Positions 54,296 through 62,556 of a DNA stretch of 64,000 nucleotides are shown here, in pieces. Each line of letters starts with the position of its first letter. The first letter of the stretch is position 1. Position numbers and translations under genes: made by a program. The stretch is from Pseudoalteromonas shioyasakiensis (lineage in GTDB: Bacteria; Pseudomonadota; Gammaproteobacteria; Enterobacterales; Alteromonadaceae). The notes under the pieces are model-generated. The model ran no database searches and had not been told where the DNA came from. It worked only from the letters and a program-made list of their open reading frames with translations. The stretch lies in the NCBI RefSeq assembly GCF_001550135.1, contig NZ_LRUE01000015.1, forward strand, positions 62,001 through 126,000. The letters are read 5' to 3'.

Positions 54296-55893
54296 CCTTG
54301 TTGCTCCTTTAACAGCCTGTTTTTATTTAATTTAGTCTTATTTGTAGCGGTTTTATGGCTAGGTATTTTTTTGCTTTGTAGTAAAAACAGCAGCCCAGCA
54401 CAAATAAACGCACTATCAATACCTAATAAGGCCCACTGCTGAGTTAGTAAATACGTGATCCAATTACCATCTGTTGTCAACGCATTTACCACAGGTACTA
54501 ATAAGCAAGCAGCAGCGTTAAGCCAAGCACTATAGCGCCAGTGGCGTTTTTCTCGGCCGATCACAGCAACGATTAGCATCGCCAGCCAAGCTAAGAAAAA
54601 CACGAGTATTTCTTTATCGGCACGCCCGGCTAACCCTAAAGGTAATAATCGATTAGCAATGAAGAACGCTGCGGTTGCAATTGGTAAACCCATCAGGGTG
54701 GCTAAATTTAGAGTCTCAACGAGCTTAAGCCCAAAGCTTGGTTTTTGGTCTGCTTTGAGCCTCTCGCGTAAGCGTTTTGCCCACATGATGCAGCCTGTAG
54801 CTATCATGGCACAGCCAGCTACGCCACAGAAAAAATACAACCAACGCAGCAACGGCTCGGCTAAACGACCACTATGTAATGCTGTCATTGAGTCATAAAA
54901 CTGCGCCGAAGCGCTCCAATCTTCGCCTGAACTGGCTTCAAGCTCACCTGTTACACCACTAAATAAGTAGCGTGGTCCGTTATCTACAACCTCTTTGCCG
55001 GTTGCCAAATAAACCACGATTTGTGAGGTCGCTGTATTGGCATTTCTAACAAACACGTAGCTAATGTCGGCATTCGGTGACTTAGTATAAATCTGATCTA
55101 ACACATCTTTGATTGCCACCATAGGGCGCTGCTCTTCACTGGGCTTTGCACGTTTATTAATAGGCAATGCCTCATCAAACATTTGCCTTAAGCCATTTTC
55201 ATATACAGTCTCGGCAGGGTAGGGGAACAGCATAAATATAAGCGTGATAATCCCCGTGTAGGTGATCATAATATGAAATGGTAATGCCAGCACCGACGAA
55301 ACATTGTGTGCATCGAGCCAACTTCGGCTGCCTTTGTTTGCTCTAAAGCTAAACATATCTTTAAAAATACGTTTGTGGATCACGATGCCTGTTATAAGCG
55401 CTACCAACATAAATAATGAGGCTAAACAAACAATTATCCGTGCAGTAAATACATCTATGTAATGTAAATCAAAGTGTAAGCGATAGAAAAAGTTACCCCC
55501 CTTAGTTTCCCGAGGTTCGGGTAATTGCTCTAAGGTATTAGGGTCTAGATGTGTATAGTTGAAAGGTGCACGGCGCTGACCAGGCTGTTTAGGCTCAGCA
55601 AACCCATAGCTTAAAACAGGGTTACGCGGCTCAGGTAAGTTTATCCGCCAAGATAATGAATTAGGTGCCTGTTGCTGTAATTGCGCAAACACATAATTAA
55701 TTTGCTCAGCTTGAGACTGAACCCGTTGTGCTTGATGCTGCACATGGTGCGTTTCAGGTTTGGCCCAAATAGTGATTTCATCTTTAAAAAAGCTGATGGT
55801 GCCAGCAAAAAAGATTAAGAACAGTAGCCAGCATACCAGCAAGCCAACCCAGGTATGAAGCCAAGTCATTGAGCGGAAAAAGCTCTCTTTCAT
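54292..55893 (-). CDS. PepSY-associated TM protein (iron-regulated, putative ferric reductase-like)
   Basis: 533 residues from the ATG at 55893 (AAGGA 6 nt upstream). TM1 near 12-34 (WVGLLVCWLLFLIFFAGTIS), PepSY-type periplasmic regions (about 40-140 and 240-330), and further TM helices near 145, 200, 340, 390-450 and beyond. Conserved His residues (HTWVGL, HFDLHY, DAHNVSSVLALPFH) are of the kind that bind heme in this family. Such proteins are thought to reduce siderophore iron in the inner membrane. Overlaps both neighbours. The coding sequence contains a 19-mer repeat copy (54443). Confidence 0.83.
   Translation of the reverse strand: MKESFFRSMTWLHTWVGLLVCWLLFLIFFAGTISFFKDEITIWAKPETHHVQHQAQRVQSQAEQINYVFAQLQQQAPNSLSWRINLPEPRNPVLSYGFAEPKQPGQRRAPFNYTHLDPNTLEQLPEPRETKGGNFFYRLHFDLHYIDVFTARIIVCLASLFMLVALITGIVIHKRIFKDMFSFRANKGSRSWLDAHNVSSVLALPFHIMITYTGIITLIFMLFPYPAETVYENGLRQMFDEALPINKRAKPSEEQRPMVAIKDVLDQIYTKSPNADISYVFVRNANTATSQIVVYLATGKEVVDNGPRYLFSGVTGELEASSGEDWSASAQFYDSMTALHSGRLAEPLLRWLYFFCGVAGCAMIATGCIMWAKRLRERLKADQKPSFGLKLVETLNLATLMGLPIATAAFFIANRLLPLGLAGRADKEILVFFLAWLAMLIVAVIGREKRHWRYSAWLNAAACLLVPVVNALTTDGNWITYLLTQQWALLGIDSAFICAGLLFLLQSKKIPSHKTATNKTKLNKNRLLKEQQG
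54443..54461 (+). repeat. 19-mer GTTAGTAAATACGTGATCC (inside the PepSY gene)
   Basis: On the complementary strand it encodes ITYLLT within the PepSY protein. Confidence 0.7.
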
Positions 55894-56234
55894 AACCAAT
55901 CCTTAATCAATGAAAGGGCCAGCAATTGCCCACCAGTTGTTAGTAAAATAGTGATCCAAACAGTCTTTAAAGACTTAACTGCAAACACCCAAATAAACAC
56001 ACAACAGTAAAAAAATACCGATAGAGTCGTGGTTAACAGCACGCTGTCGAGTTTATTAAGTGGTAATAACACAGCTAGTAATGAAATAAGCACACTGGTA
56101 AAGGCGTAACCACCAATGATGGCTGCAACGAAACGCAAAAACACAGCAACACGATAAGATAGACTCACAGAGCGATTTTTAGCTGTATTTTTAGGGCGAT
56201 TGGTAGTCACTGCATCTAATGATTGAGAATGCAT
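55890..56234 (-). CDS. DUF3649-type small membrane protein
   Basis: 114 residues, three TM helices (about 30-55, 60-78, 90-110) after a basic N-terminus. First gene of the triad, matching the DUF3649 proteins of iron-uptake loci. A Fur box lies 64 bp upstream. A 19-mer repeat copy (55939) lies inside, encoding WITILLT; the PepSY gene uses the copy in the same frame (WITYLLT). Confidence 0.75.
   Translation of the reverse strand: MHSQSLDAVTTNRPKNTAKNRSVSLSYRVAVFLRFVAAIIGGYAFTSVLISLLAVLLPLNKLDSVLLTTTLSVFFYCCVFIWVFAVKSLKTVWITILLTTGGQLLALSLIKDWL
55939..55957 (+). repeat. 19-mer GTTAGTAAAATAGTGATCC (inside the DUF3649 gene)
   Basis: In-gene copy; see the 19-mer family. Confidence 0.7.
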
Positions 56235-56297
56235 GATAATCCCTTAAAAAATAACACGAGAAGAAAACCCCGTATTATATCGCCGACAAACAGAAAA

Positions 56298-56316
56298 GAT
56301 AGTAGTTATCATTTGC
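56298..56316. promoter_or_regulatory. Candidate Fur box
   Basis: On the minus strand GCAAATGATAACTACTATC agrees at 14 of 19 positions with GATAATGATAATCATTATC. It lies 64 bp before the DUF3649 start, consistent with iron repression of the triad. Confidence 0.6.
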
Positions 56317-56359
56317 ATACACGTATTAAATAATGAAACAAAACCAACTAACTCGATCT

Positions 56360-56378
56360 GTTAGTAAAATAATGATCT
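56360..56378 (+). repeat. 19-mer GTTAGTAAAATAATGATCT
   Basis: Intergenic copy, 58 bp before the racemase start. Confidence 0.7.
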
Positions 56379-56435
56379 GCTAGCTTTGTTCTGTGCAATA
56401 TCATATGGTGTTAAGTAAATAAAAAGGGAGCTGCA

Positions 56436-57128
56436 ATGAAAACAATAGGCTTAATCGGTGGCATGAGTTGGGAGTCTACACAAAGTTACTACCAGCTTTT
56501 AAATCAAGGTATTAAAAACAAACTTGGGGGGTTGCATAGTGCCAAGATAGTTCTCGTTAGCCTCGATTTTGCCGAAATAGCTATGCTTCAACAGCAACAA
56601 GATTGGCCACAGATGGCCGAGATACTCATTAAAGCCGCTAAGCAAGTTGAAGCTGCGGGCGCGGATTATTTATTAATTTGTACCAACACCATGCATAAAC
56701 TTGCTGAGCAAGTACAAGCGGCGGTTGCAATTCCTTTGTTACACATTGCAGATGCAGTTGGTGAAAACCTGATCCAACATAACTTTAAAAAAGTGGCTTT
56801 GTTGGGCACCCAGTTCACTATGGAACAAGACTTTTACAAGCAACGCCTAGCTGATAAATTCGCCATAGATGTGTTAATTCCTGATACACAGAGGCGTGAA
56901 ACAGTGCATCGAGTGATTTATGATGAACTATGTAAAGGCATCATCAGCCCAGAATCTAAAGCTGAGTATTTAACCATTATTGATGATCTAACTCAGCAAG
57001 GTGCTGAAGCCATTATTCTTGGTTGCACCGAAATAGCGCTGTTAGTTCAACAATCAGATACATCTATTCCATTACTTGATAGTACAGCACTTCATTGCGC
57101 TATGGCGCTTGAGAATAGTTTAAATTAG
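56436..57128 (+). CDS. Aspartate/glutamate racemase family protein
   Basis: 230 residues, start with GGGAG. Cofactor-independent racemase: both catalytic Cys motifs are present, ICTNTMHKL (about 82) and ILGCTEIAL (about 194), as is IGLIGGMSWEST. Makes or removes D-Asp or D-Glu; closest in pattern to the YgeA/RacD group. It is not linked to the D-glutamate operon at 25-28 kb. First gene of a run of four co-directional genes. Confidence 0.9.
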   Translation: MKTIGLIGGMSWESTQSYYQLLNQGIKNKLGGLHSAKIVLVSLDFAEIAMLQQQQDWPQMAEILIKAAKQVEAAGADYLLICTNTMHKLAEQVQAAVAIPLLHIADAVGENLIQHNFKKVALLGTQFTMEQDFYKQRLADKFAIDVLIPDTQRRETVHRVIYDELCKGIISPESKAEYLTIIDDLTQQGAEAIILGCTEIALLVQQSDTSIPLLDSTALHCAMALENSLN

Positions 57129-57137
57129 GAGCACACC

Positions 57138-57500
57138 ATGTCGAACCACCATAGCTTAAATTATGTTGAATTTGCTGCTAAAGATTTAGCCGCAACAAAG
57201 GCATTTTTTCATCAGGTTTTTAAATGGCAATTTACCGACTATGGCCCTGAATACACGGCTTTTAGCGCTGAATCAGCGGGCCTTGATGGCGGTTTTTATC
57301 AAGCCCCATTAACTAGCTTAACCAATAATGGCGGCGCGCTACTGGTGCTTTATTCAAATAATATTAAAGAGACTCAAGCACAGGTAGAAAAACACGGCGG
57401 CACAATTATTAAACCCTTGTTTGATTTTCCTGGAGGCTGTCGTTTTCACTTCACAGAGCCAAGTGGTAATGAGTTAGCAGTTTGGTCAAAGCAAGCATAG
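57138..57500 (+). CDS. VOC (glyoxalase-like) protein
   Basis: 120 residues, AGGAG 7 nt upstream. LNYVEFAAKDLAATKAFFHQVFKW and FHFTEPSGNELAVW match the VOC subgroup related to bleomycin-resistance-like proteins. Substrate unknown. Its stop codon overlaps a minus-strand 19-mer repeat (57499). Confidence 0.82.
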   Translation: MSNHHSLNYVEFAAKDLAATKAFFHQVFKWQFTDYGPEYTAFSAESAGLDGGFYQAPLTSLTNNGGALLVLYSNNIKETQAQVEKHGGTIIKPLFDFPGGCRFHFTEPSGNELAVWSKQA

Positions 57501-57517
57501 ATCATATTTTTACTAAC
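57499..57517 (-). repeat. 19-mer GTTAGTAAAAATATGATCT
   Basis: Minus-strand copy. With the plus copy at 57547 it forms an inverted pair around the UDG-like start codon. Confidence 0.7.
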
Positions 57518-57519
57518 TC

Positions 57520-58101
57520 ATGAGTACTCAATCATTATTAGAACAAGTTAGTAAATGCGTGATCTGCGAACCTCATTTACCACTCGGAGCGCGGCCCGTT
57601 ATTCAGTTTAACCCACAGGCTCGTATTTTAATTGCTGGTCAAGCACCAGGAATTAAAGTGCATGAAAGTGGCAAACCTTTTAATGATGCAAGCGGGCAAA
57701 GGCTTCGATGTTGGCTTGGTGTAACGAGTAATGAGTTTTACGATGAGCGCAATTTTGCTATCTTGCCGATGGGCTTTTGTTACCCGGGCAAAGGAAAATC
57801 AGGTGATTTACCGCCAAGAAAAGAGTGCGCGATTGCATGGCGTGAAAAACTCTTAGCGCAACTTAATAATATTGAGCTCACCATTATCTTAGGTAAGTAC
57901 GCGCAGGCATATCATTTACCCCACACTAAGCAGCTACCTTTAACTGAGTTAGTAAAATCGTGGCGTGAATATTGGCCAAATTACTTGCCACTTCCTCACC
58001 CAAGCCCTCGCAATAATATCTGGCTAAAGAAAAATCCGTGGTTTGAGCAACAAGTATTGCCTGAGCTTAGTAGTAAAATACGTGCAATTTTAGCAAGGTA
58101 A
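57520..58101 (+). CDS. Uracil-DNA glycosylase-like protein
   Basis: 193 residues. Motifs ARILIAGQAPGIKVHESGKPFNDASG (substrate/water loop) and LPLPHPSPRN (the HPSPRN-type leucine loop) place it in the UDG superfamily, in a group annotated as uracil-DNA glycosylase family protein. The Cys pair CVIC near residues 12-15 could begin an Fe-S site, but the full family-4 cysteine set is not evident. Probably a base-excision or related function. Confidence 0.82.
   Translation: MSTQSLLEQVSKCVICEPHLPLGARPVIQFNPQARILIAGQAPGIKVHESGKPFNDASGQRLRCWLGVTSNEFYDERNFAILPMGFCYPGKGKSGDLPPRKECAIAWREKLLAQLNNIELTIILGKYAQAYHLPHTKQLPLTELVKSWREYWPNYLPLPHPSPRNNIWLKKNPWFEQQVLPELSSKIRAILAR
57547..57565 (+). repeat. 19-mer GTTAGTAAATGCGTGATCT (inside the UDG-like gene)
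   Basis: Encodes part of VSKCVIC near the N-terminus. Confidence 0.7.
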
Positions 58102-58104
58102 AAA

Positions 58105-58839
58105 ATGGAAAATAACTTTTTTGCTGAAAACGGCTACTACCATGTAAAGGGCCTTTACACAGAGAGTGAGCTTAGCAAGGTAAGGCCAATTCTCGATAAA
58201 TTTCATCATCACTGGTTGCAAGAAAACCAATCTTTTTACCAATCCAGAGGGATTAATAGCTCAGGTTTGACTGGTGCTGCATGTTTAAGTGTTGAGGAAA
58301 AGTTTACTCTTTTTGAGTTTGTCAGCGCCAACACACTATTGAAACAGGTTAAGGGTATTGTTGCTGAGCCCCAGTTTATGAATACTCAACTATTCTTTAA
58401 CCCTTACAACCCTAAACAGGCAAATTATTGGCATCGCGATATGCAGTATCACTTAGAGCTTGATGCGCAAAAGGCCGCTCTTAGCGGCCCTGAAGTGTTG
58501 CATTGCCGCGTTGCTTTTGAAGATGAGCCGGGAATAGAGCTAATACCAAGCAGCCATAAAAACTGGGATTCAGATGAAGAATTAATAGTTAGATTAGAAC
58601 AGCAGGGCGCTCGAAATAGTGACTCACTAACTCGTGGTAAAAGTGTAGCACTCAAAAAAGGTGACTTACTCATATTTTCGGCAAATATGATCCATCGGGG
58701 CTTATACGGTATGAATCGTTTCGCCCTAGATATTTTATACTTTGAACGTCACCCAAGCCTTAATGAGTTTGTACAAACTGGATTTTTACCAACTGCACAA
58801 CAAAAGCAGCATCTAAAAAACCCTATGGTATTCAAGTAA
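58105..58839 (+). CDS. Phytanoyl-CoA dioxygenase-like Fe(II)/2-oxoglutarate oxygenase
   Basis: 244 residues. Facial triad HRD (YWHRDMQYH, near residue 112) and distal His in NMIHRGLYG (near 197), with the 2-oxoglutarate Arg possibly in MNRFALDI. Substrate unknown. Last gene of the four-gene run, spaced 3 bp from the UDG-like gene. A TGTAAAGGGCCTTTACA palindrome lies in codons 14-19. Confidence 0.85.
   Translation: MENNFFAENGYYHVKGLYTESELSKVRPILDKFHHHWLQENQSFYQSRGINSSGLTGAACLSVEEKFTLFEFVSANTLLKQVKGIVAEPQFMNTQLFFNPYNPKQANYWHRDMQYHLELDAQKAALSGPEVLHCRVAFEDEPGIELIPSSHKNWDSDEELIVRLEQQGARNSDSLTRGKSVALKKGDLLIFSANMIHRGLYGMNRFALDILYFERHPSLNEFVQTGFLPTAQQKQHLKNPMVFK
58143..58159. repeat. 17-bp palindrome, variant TGTAAAGGGCCTTTACA (inside PhyH-like gene)
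   Basis: Arms conserved, spacer GGGCC. Confidence 0.7.
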
Positions 58840-58846
58840 GCACAAA

Positions 58847-58868
58847 AAAGCGGCTTCTTAGCCGCTTT
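58847..58868. terminator. Bidirectional intrinsic terminator
   Basis: 9-bp stem aaagcggct/agccgcttt, TCTT loop, flanked by A and T runs, between converging genes. Confidence 0.88.
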
Positions 58869-58886
58869 CTTTATTTTATTGTGCAG

Positions 58887-59444
58887 TTACTGCAACATTG
58901 CGAACAATTCTTTTAACTGCGGCATATACTGCTTAACTAAGTTAACGTTACTTTCGCTAACATTTGCTGTTGCAGTACTTGCTTTAACACCTTCTAAAGC
59001 ACCTGCCATTGAGCGAGTCCCCGCATCAGATGAAGATGCTGTAAGGCTTTGTAAACCACTCATTGCTTGATTTACACGTTGCTTGTTCTCTTCTGACATA
59101 CCCGCTTTAAGGTTTTCTAAATACGCCATTGATACCTCTGAGCCAACAGTAACTAACTGCTCAGGTGTGAAACCATATTGCTTGGTCAGGGCTTCAAACT
59201 CTGTGTATAGCTCGTGATCTTTAATGTGGCCTAATGCATCCATTACTGACGAACTGTCAACACCATCAGAACTACCTAGCATACCACCGAGATTTACAGT
59301 ATCTAATTCAGACTGATTTTGTGACCAATTGACCACAGCAGGTAAGGCTTTTATATAACGCTGTAGCTGGCTTTCAGTAATATCTTCTGCGAAGCTAGAA
59401 AAACTCATCGCAAGTAGGCTCATAGAAATAAGTAGTGCTTTCAT
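58887..59444 (-). CDS. Unrecognised secreted protein
   Basis: 185 residues. Signal peptide MKALLISMSLLAMSFSSFA, mature start EDITESQ. Mostly helical with a Ser/Ala/Gly-rich segment (about 130-160). AGGAGA precedes the start. No known family recognised; monocistronic between terminators. A small periplasmic helical protein. Confidence 0.6.
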   Translation of the reverse strand: MKALLISMSLLAMSFSSFAEDITESQLQRYIKALPAVVNWSQNQSELDTVNLGGMLGSSDGVDSSSVMDALGHIKDHELYTEFEALTKQYGFTPEQLVTVGSEVSMAYLENLKAGMSEENKQRVNQAMSGLQSLTASSSDAGTRSMAGALEGVKASTATANVSESNVNLVKQYMPQLKELFAMLQ

Positions 59445-59556
59445 CGTGATCTCCTTTCTTTCAAAATGGTTAGCAACCGGCGCAAATAGTCGAGCTATTA
59501 TGTTTAGCCAATTACAAATGTTACAATACCTTTTTTACCATAGCTAACTGAACCTG

Positions 59557-59970
59557 ATGTTAATTATTTCTAATACCGTCAAAATTGATGAATGGGAACT
59601 CGACTTTAGTGCGATCCGCTCGCAAGGCGCTGGCGGGCAGAACGTCAATAAAGTAGCTACAGCTATTCATCTTCGTTTTGATATTAATCGCTCAAAGTTA
59701 CCTGACTTTTACAAACAACGTTTACTTAATTTAAATGATTCTCGAATTACCAAAGAGGGCGTTATTGTCATAAAGTCGCAAAGTCATCGCACGCAAGAAA
59801 TGAACAAAGAAGATGCGCTTAATCGTTTGAAAGAATTAATCATTAATGCAACACAAATACAAAAGAAACGAAGAGCAACAAAACCAAGTAAAAATTCTCA
59901 GAGAAAGCGCATGGACTCTAAAACAAAAAGAGGACAAACAAAAGCATTAAGAAAAAATGTAAAATTCTAA
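59557..59970 (+). CDS. arfB: Peptidyl-tRNA hydrolase ArfB (YaeJ)
   Basis: 137 residues. GGQ motif in RSQGAGGQNVNKV and a basic C-terminal tail (KKRRATKPSKN ... LRKNVKF) that enters the mRNA channel. Rescues ribosomes stalled on non-stop mRNAs. Monocistronic. Confidence 0.95.
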   Translation: MLIISNTVKIDEWELDFSAIRSQGAGGQNVNKVATAIHLRFDINRSKLPDFYKQRLLNLNDSRITKEGVIVIKSQSHRTQEMNKEDALNRLKELIINATQIQKKRRATKPSKNSQRKRMDSKTKRGQTKALRKNVKF

Positions 59971-60040
59971 CTTTCACATCAGAAGATCGTGTCAAAAATA
60001 AGCAGAACTGTAAAGAAGTGTAACTTGTTAACAAAGTTAA

Positions 60041-60069
60041 TTGATGGTTAATCCTGCCGCGTCTATAAT
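60041..60069 (+). promoter_or_regulatory. Sigma-70-type promoter of the small CBM protein gene
   Basis: TTGATG, 17-nt spacer and a perfect TATAAT, 36 bp before the start codon. The best promoter match noted in the window. Confidence 0.75.
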
Positions 60070-60105
60070 AGTCATACAATCTCACCATTAATGAAGGAGC
60101 CGCGT

Positions 60106-60426
60106 ATGGGCCAGAAATCACGCATTGTTGCCGCTGCAATGATAACGCTGTCAGCTTTGCCTATGTCGAGTTTTGCTGTAGATTCATGGCAAGCCGGAAG
60201 CGCGTATCCGCAAGGTAGTGAAACCTGTTACAACGAAATTCTTTATAAAGCCAGATGGTGGGCAACCCCAGGAGAAGAGCCTGGCAGTTCACAATGGGGC
60301 GCTTGGGTTGCAGATGTCGCCTCAAAAACCTGTGTACAGAGTGTCGTAAAGAAACAAGACGATTTACTTAAGTCTCTACCTACAATTTTCGAACCAAATA
60401 TCAATAAAAAAGGGAGTTCTGATTAA
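60106..60426 (+). CDS. Tiny secreted protein with a single CBM5/12 chitin-binding domain
   Basis: 106 residues from the ATG at 60106, preceded by AAGGAG 8 nt upstream (a longer frame from 60091 is rejected). Signal peptide MGQKSRIVAAAMITLSALPMSSFA. Residues about 26-66 match the CBM5/12 fold: VDSWQAGSAYPQGSETCYNEILYKARWWATPGEEPG, with the family's aromatic AKWW-like residues. No catalytic domain follows, only a Lys-rich helix. Binds chitin or related glycan; its role is unknown. Terminator overlaps the stop codon. Confidence 0.8.
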   Translation: MGQKSRIVAAAMITLSALPMSSFAVDSWQAGSAYPQGSETCYNEILYKARWWATPGEEPGSSQWGAWVADVASKTCVQSVVKKQDDLLKSLPTIFEPNINKKGSSD

Positions 60427-60437
60427 CTCCCTTTTTT
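60406..60437. terminator. Bidirectional intrinsic terminator
   Basis: Stem aaaaagggagtt/aactccctttttt with CTGATT loop. It overlaps the end of the CBM gene and ends the minus-strand MarR operon. Confidence 0.88.
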
Positions 60438-60442
60438 AATCT

Positions 60443-61477
60443 TTAATCAAACGTGTGATGCCTAGTCATTGCAAAGCGATTTAAGATGTGATGCATTATA
60501 TACACCGCACATAAGCTCAATAGTATGGCCACAGACACCGACGAAAAACGATAGAGCGCACTGTAAACCAAATCTTGCCCCGGCCCTAATGACTGGCCAA
60601 ACAAAATACCAAATGTGGTGATAATACCAAAGCCAACACCCGGAATACCGCCACCAATTATGTGATAACGACTAAAGATAAAGGTCAAAATCCACAGAAT
60701 TAACGCAGGAAATATCAAAATATCTGTATGGTTATACAAAAATAACTGTGCCACTAACGCTAAGTTACAACCGATTAGGGTGCCTATCGCGCGCTGCCAT
60801 GCAGCCATACCTGCCGCTTTCCAGCACAATGAAAATAATATCAGTACCGAGGCTGCTTGAGCGGAGATAGAGTCTTGTAAATCAAATACCTGAAATACAA
60901 CAAATGATAAAGTCGCGACGGTTGAACAAAGTAATACTTCGTGGCGTATACTTTCTTTTGCTTTCTCTGGCATTACCCGACCTTGGCGTGGTGCAACATC
61001 AGGGAATAAACCATGCATTAGCATCGAAAACAGCACAGTTACGACAACTGCAACAGCGTTACTAATGATCAGCGGATAAATACTGACACCACCGCCGGTG
61101 TAGGTCGAAAAATGTAATTGAATCGACAAACTCACCACCGTTGTGGCGCCAAATAAAAAGTTAGCACCACGGCTCATTTGATAGAACAAAAAGGCAAAGG
61201 CTATAAAGCTCATCATTGTCATTACAACAGGCAAGTGTGCAAACAGCCCTTGCACAACCAGCACAAATAGCGCACTGAACACCGCGCCTGCGTAAAACTG
61301 ACGAATAATATGCATGTTAAGCACAGGCACTAAACCGAGTAGTAGCATAGGATAAACAGTAAAAAAGATACCATTCGGCCAGTTCATCAATTTTGCCAGT
61401 GAAAACCCTAATGCTGAGCCCGTAGCAATGCGTAGTGCTTGGCGTAAGCCATTACCATCGAGTTGCAATACTGACAT
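60443..61477 (-). CDS. FUSC/DUF2955-type inner-membrane protein
   Basis: 344 residues, about ten hydrophobic helices in two bundles (1-160 and 180-330). RIATGSALGFSLAKLMNWPNGIFFTVYPM is typical of the FUSC superfamily of aromatic-compound exporters. Last gene of the MarR-HlyD-FUSC operon. Probably the membrane channel partner of the HlyD protein. Substrate unknown. Confidence 0.82.
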   Translation of the reverse strand: MSVLQLDGNGLRQALRIATGSALGFSLAKLMNWPNGIFFTVYPMLLLGLVPVLNMHIIRQFYAGAVFSALFVLVVQGLFAHLPVVMTMMSFIAFAFLFYQMSRGANFLFGATTVVSLSIQLHFSTYTGGGVSIYPLIISNAVAVVVTVLFSMLMHGLFPDVAPRQGRVMPEKAKESIRHEVLLCSTVATLSFVVFQVFDLQDSISAQAASVLILFSLCWKAAGMAAWQRAIGTLIGCNLALVAQLFLYNHTDILIFPALILWILTFIFSRYHIIGGGIPGVGFGIITTFGILFGQSLGPGQDLVYSALYRFSSVSVAILLSLCAVYIMHHILNRFAMTRHHTFD

Positions 61478-61490
61478 AACTCACCCAGCC

Positions 61491-62552
61491 TTAGTAAATG
61501 AAGTGCAGAACACTAATAAAGCGAATTTGCATGCTTGCAAACCAACTGCCAATGCTAGAGTCAGGCAAAAGCTGTACGGTTGCACGCGCACCACTTGGAA
61601 ATTTTGCCAGCATCTGGTGTTCATCTAGCTTAATATGGATACGTTGACGCTGTGCATCTCGTACCCAACGGTTGCTGCTTTCAGTGGCACTGAGTAAACC
61701 GTTAGCATTAAGCTGGCCATCACTCACACCCGCTTCAAAACTAACAATTTTGCCTGTAAACACTTTGCCCGGTAGCGCATCAAAGCTGACTTTTGCAGTG
61801 CTACCAATTTGAACGTGAGCTAAAGACTTTTCACGAAAATCAGCCACTAAATCAGCTTTATTAGCAACAATCGCCATTAACGGCTGGCCCTTATTAGCAT
61901 AGGTACCCGGTGTTACCTGTAAGTTTGCTGTTTTACCGTCGGTATCAGCTGTCACTGTGGTGTACGACAGGTTTAGTTTCGCTTGTTCAAGCTGGTTTTG
62001 AGCATGACGAAGCGCTAAATTGTCATCCCCTATTTTACCGCGCGCTAATTTAGCCTCGCTAAGCTGGGCTTCAATTGCAGCCACATTGGCTTTGCTTGAT
62101 TGATAGTTCGCATTGATAGTTTCGTACTCTTGCTCTGAAATAGAACGCTTTTTCAATAGCGACTCACCGCGTTCAAACAGCAACGTTTGCTCATGTAGCT
62201 TAGCTTGAGCAGCCGCTAACTGTGCTTCTATTGCCTTCACACTACTATCTAAACGTTGGTTTTGTAGTTTTGCATCATCATATGCAAGTTCAGCTTGTTG
62301 CACGGCAAGCTCAAACGGCTCATCGTTAATCTTAAACAAGGCTTGCTGTTTTTCGACGGCTTGATTATTAGTCACTAACACGTCAGTCACACGACCACTT
62401 ACCTGTGGGGTCACTTGCACAACCGGATGATACACACGGGCCTGCGGTGTAACAGGCATATACAAATCGGCAATCACAAAATATAAAAATAAAACAATAA
62501 AACCCGCTAAAGAGATTTTTACGTAACGGGCAAACTTTTGATCTGGTGTCAT
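61491..62552 (-). CDS. HlyD-family periplasmic adaptor protein
   Basis: 353 residues from the ATG at 62552; the longer frame to 62597 overlaps the MarR gene. One TM helix (about 15-33), the biotinyl-lipoyl-like VTPQVSGRVTDVLVTNNQAVEK, a coiled-coil hairpin (about 90-190) and a second half-motif GKTANLQVTPGTYANKGQPL. Connects an inner-membrane exporter to an outer-membrane channel. Partner is the FUSC protein 13 bp downstream. Confidence 0.9.
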   Translation of the reverse strand: MTPDQKFARYVKISLAGFIVLFLYFVIADLYMPVTPQARVYHPVVQVTPQVSGRVTDVLVTNNQAVEKQQALFKINDEPFELAVQQAELAYDDAKLQNQRLDSSVKAIEAQLAAAQAKLHEQTLLFERGESLLKKRSISEQEYETINANYQSSKANVAAIEAQLSEAKLARGKIGDDNLALRHAQNQLEQAKLNLSYTTVTADTDGKTANLQVTPGTYANKGQPLMAIVANKADLVADFREKSLAHVQIGSTAKVSFDALPGKVFTGKIVSFEAGVSDGQLNANGLLSATESSNRWVRDAQRQRIHIKLDEHQMLAKFPSGARATVQLLPDSSIGSWFASMQIRFISVLHFIY

Positions 62553-62556
62553 AACG

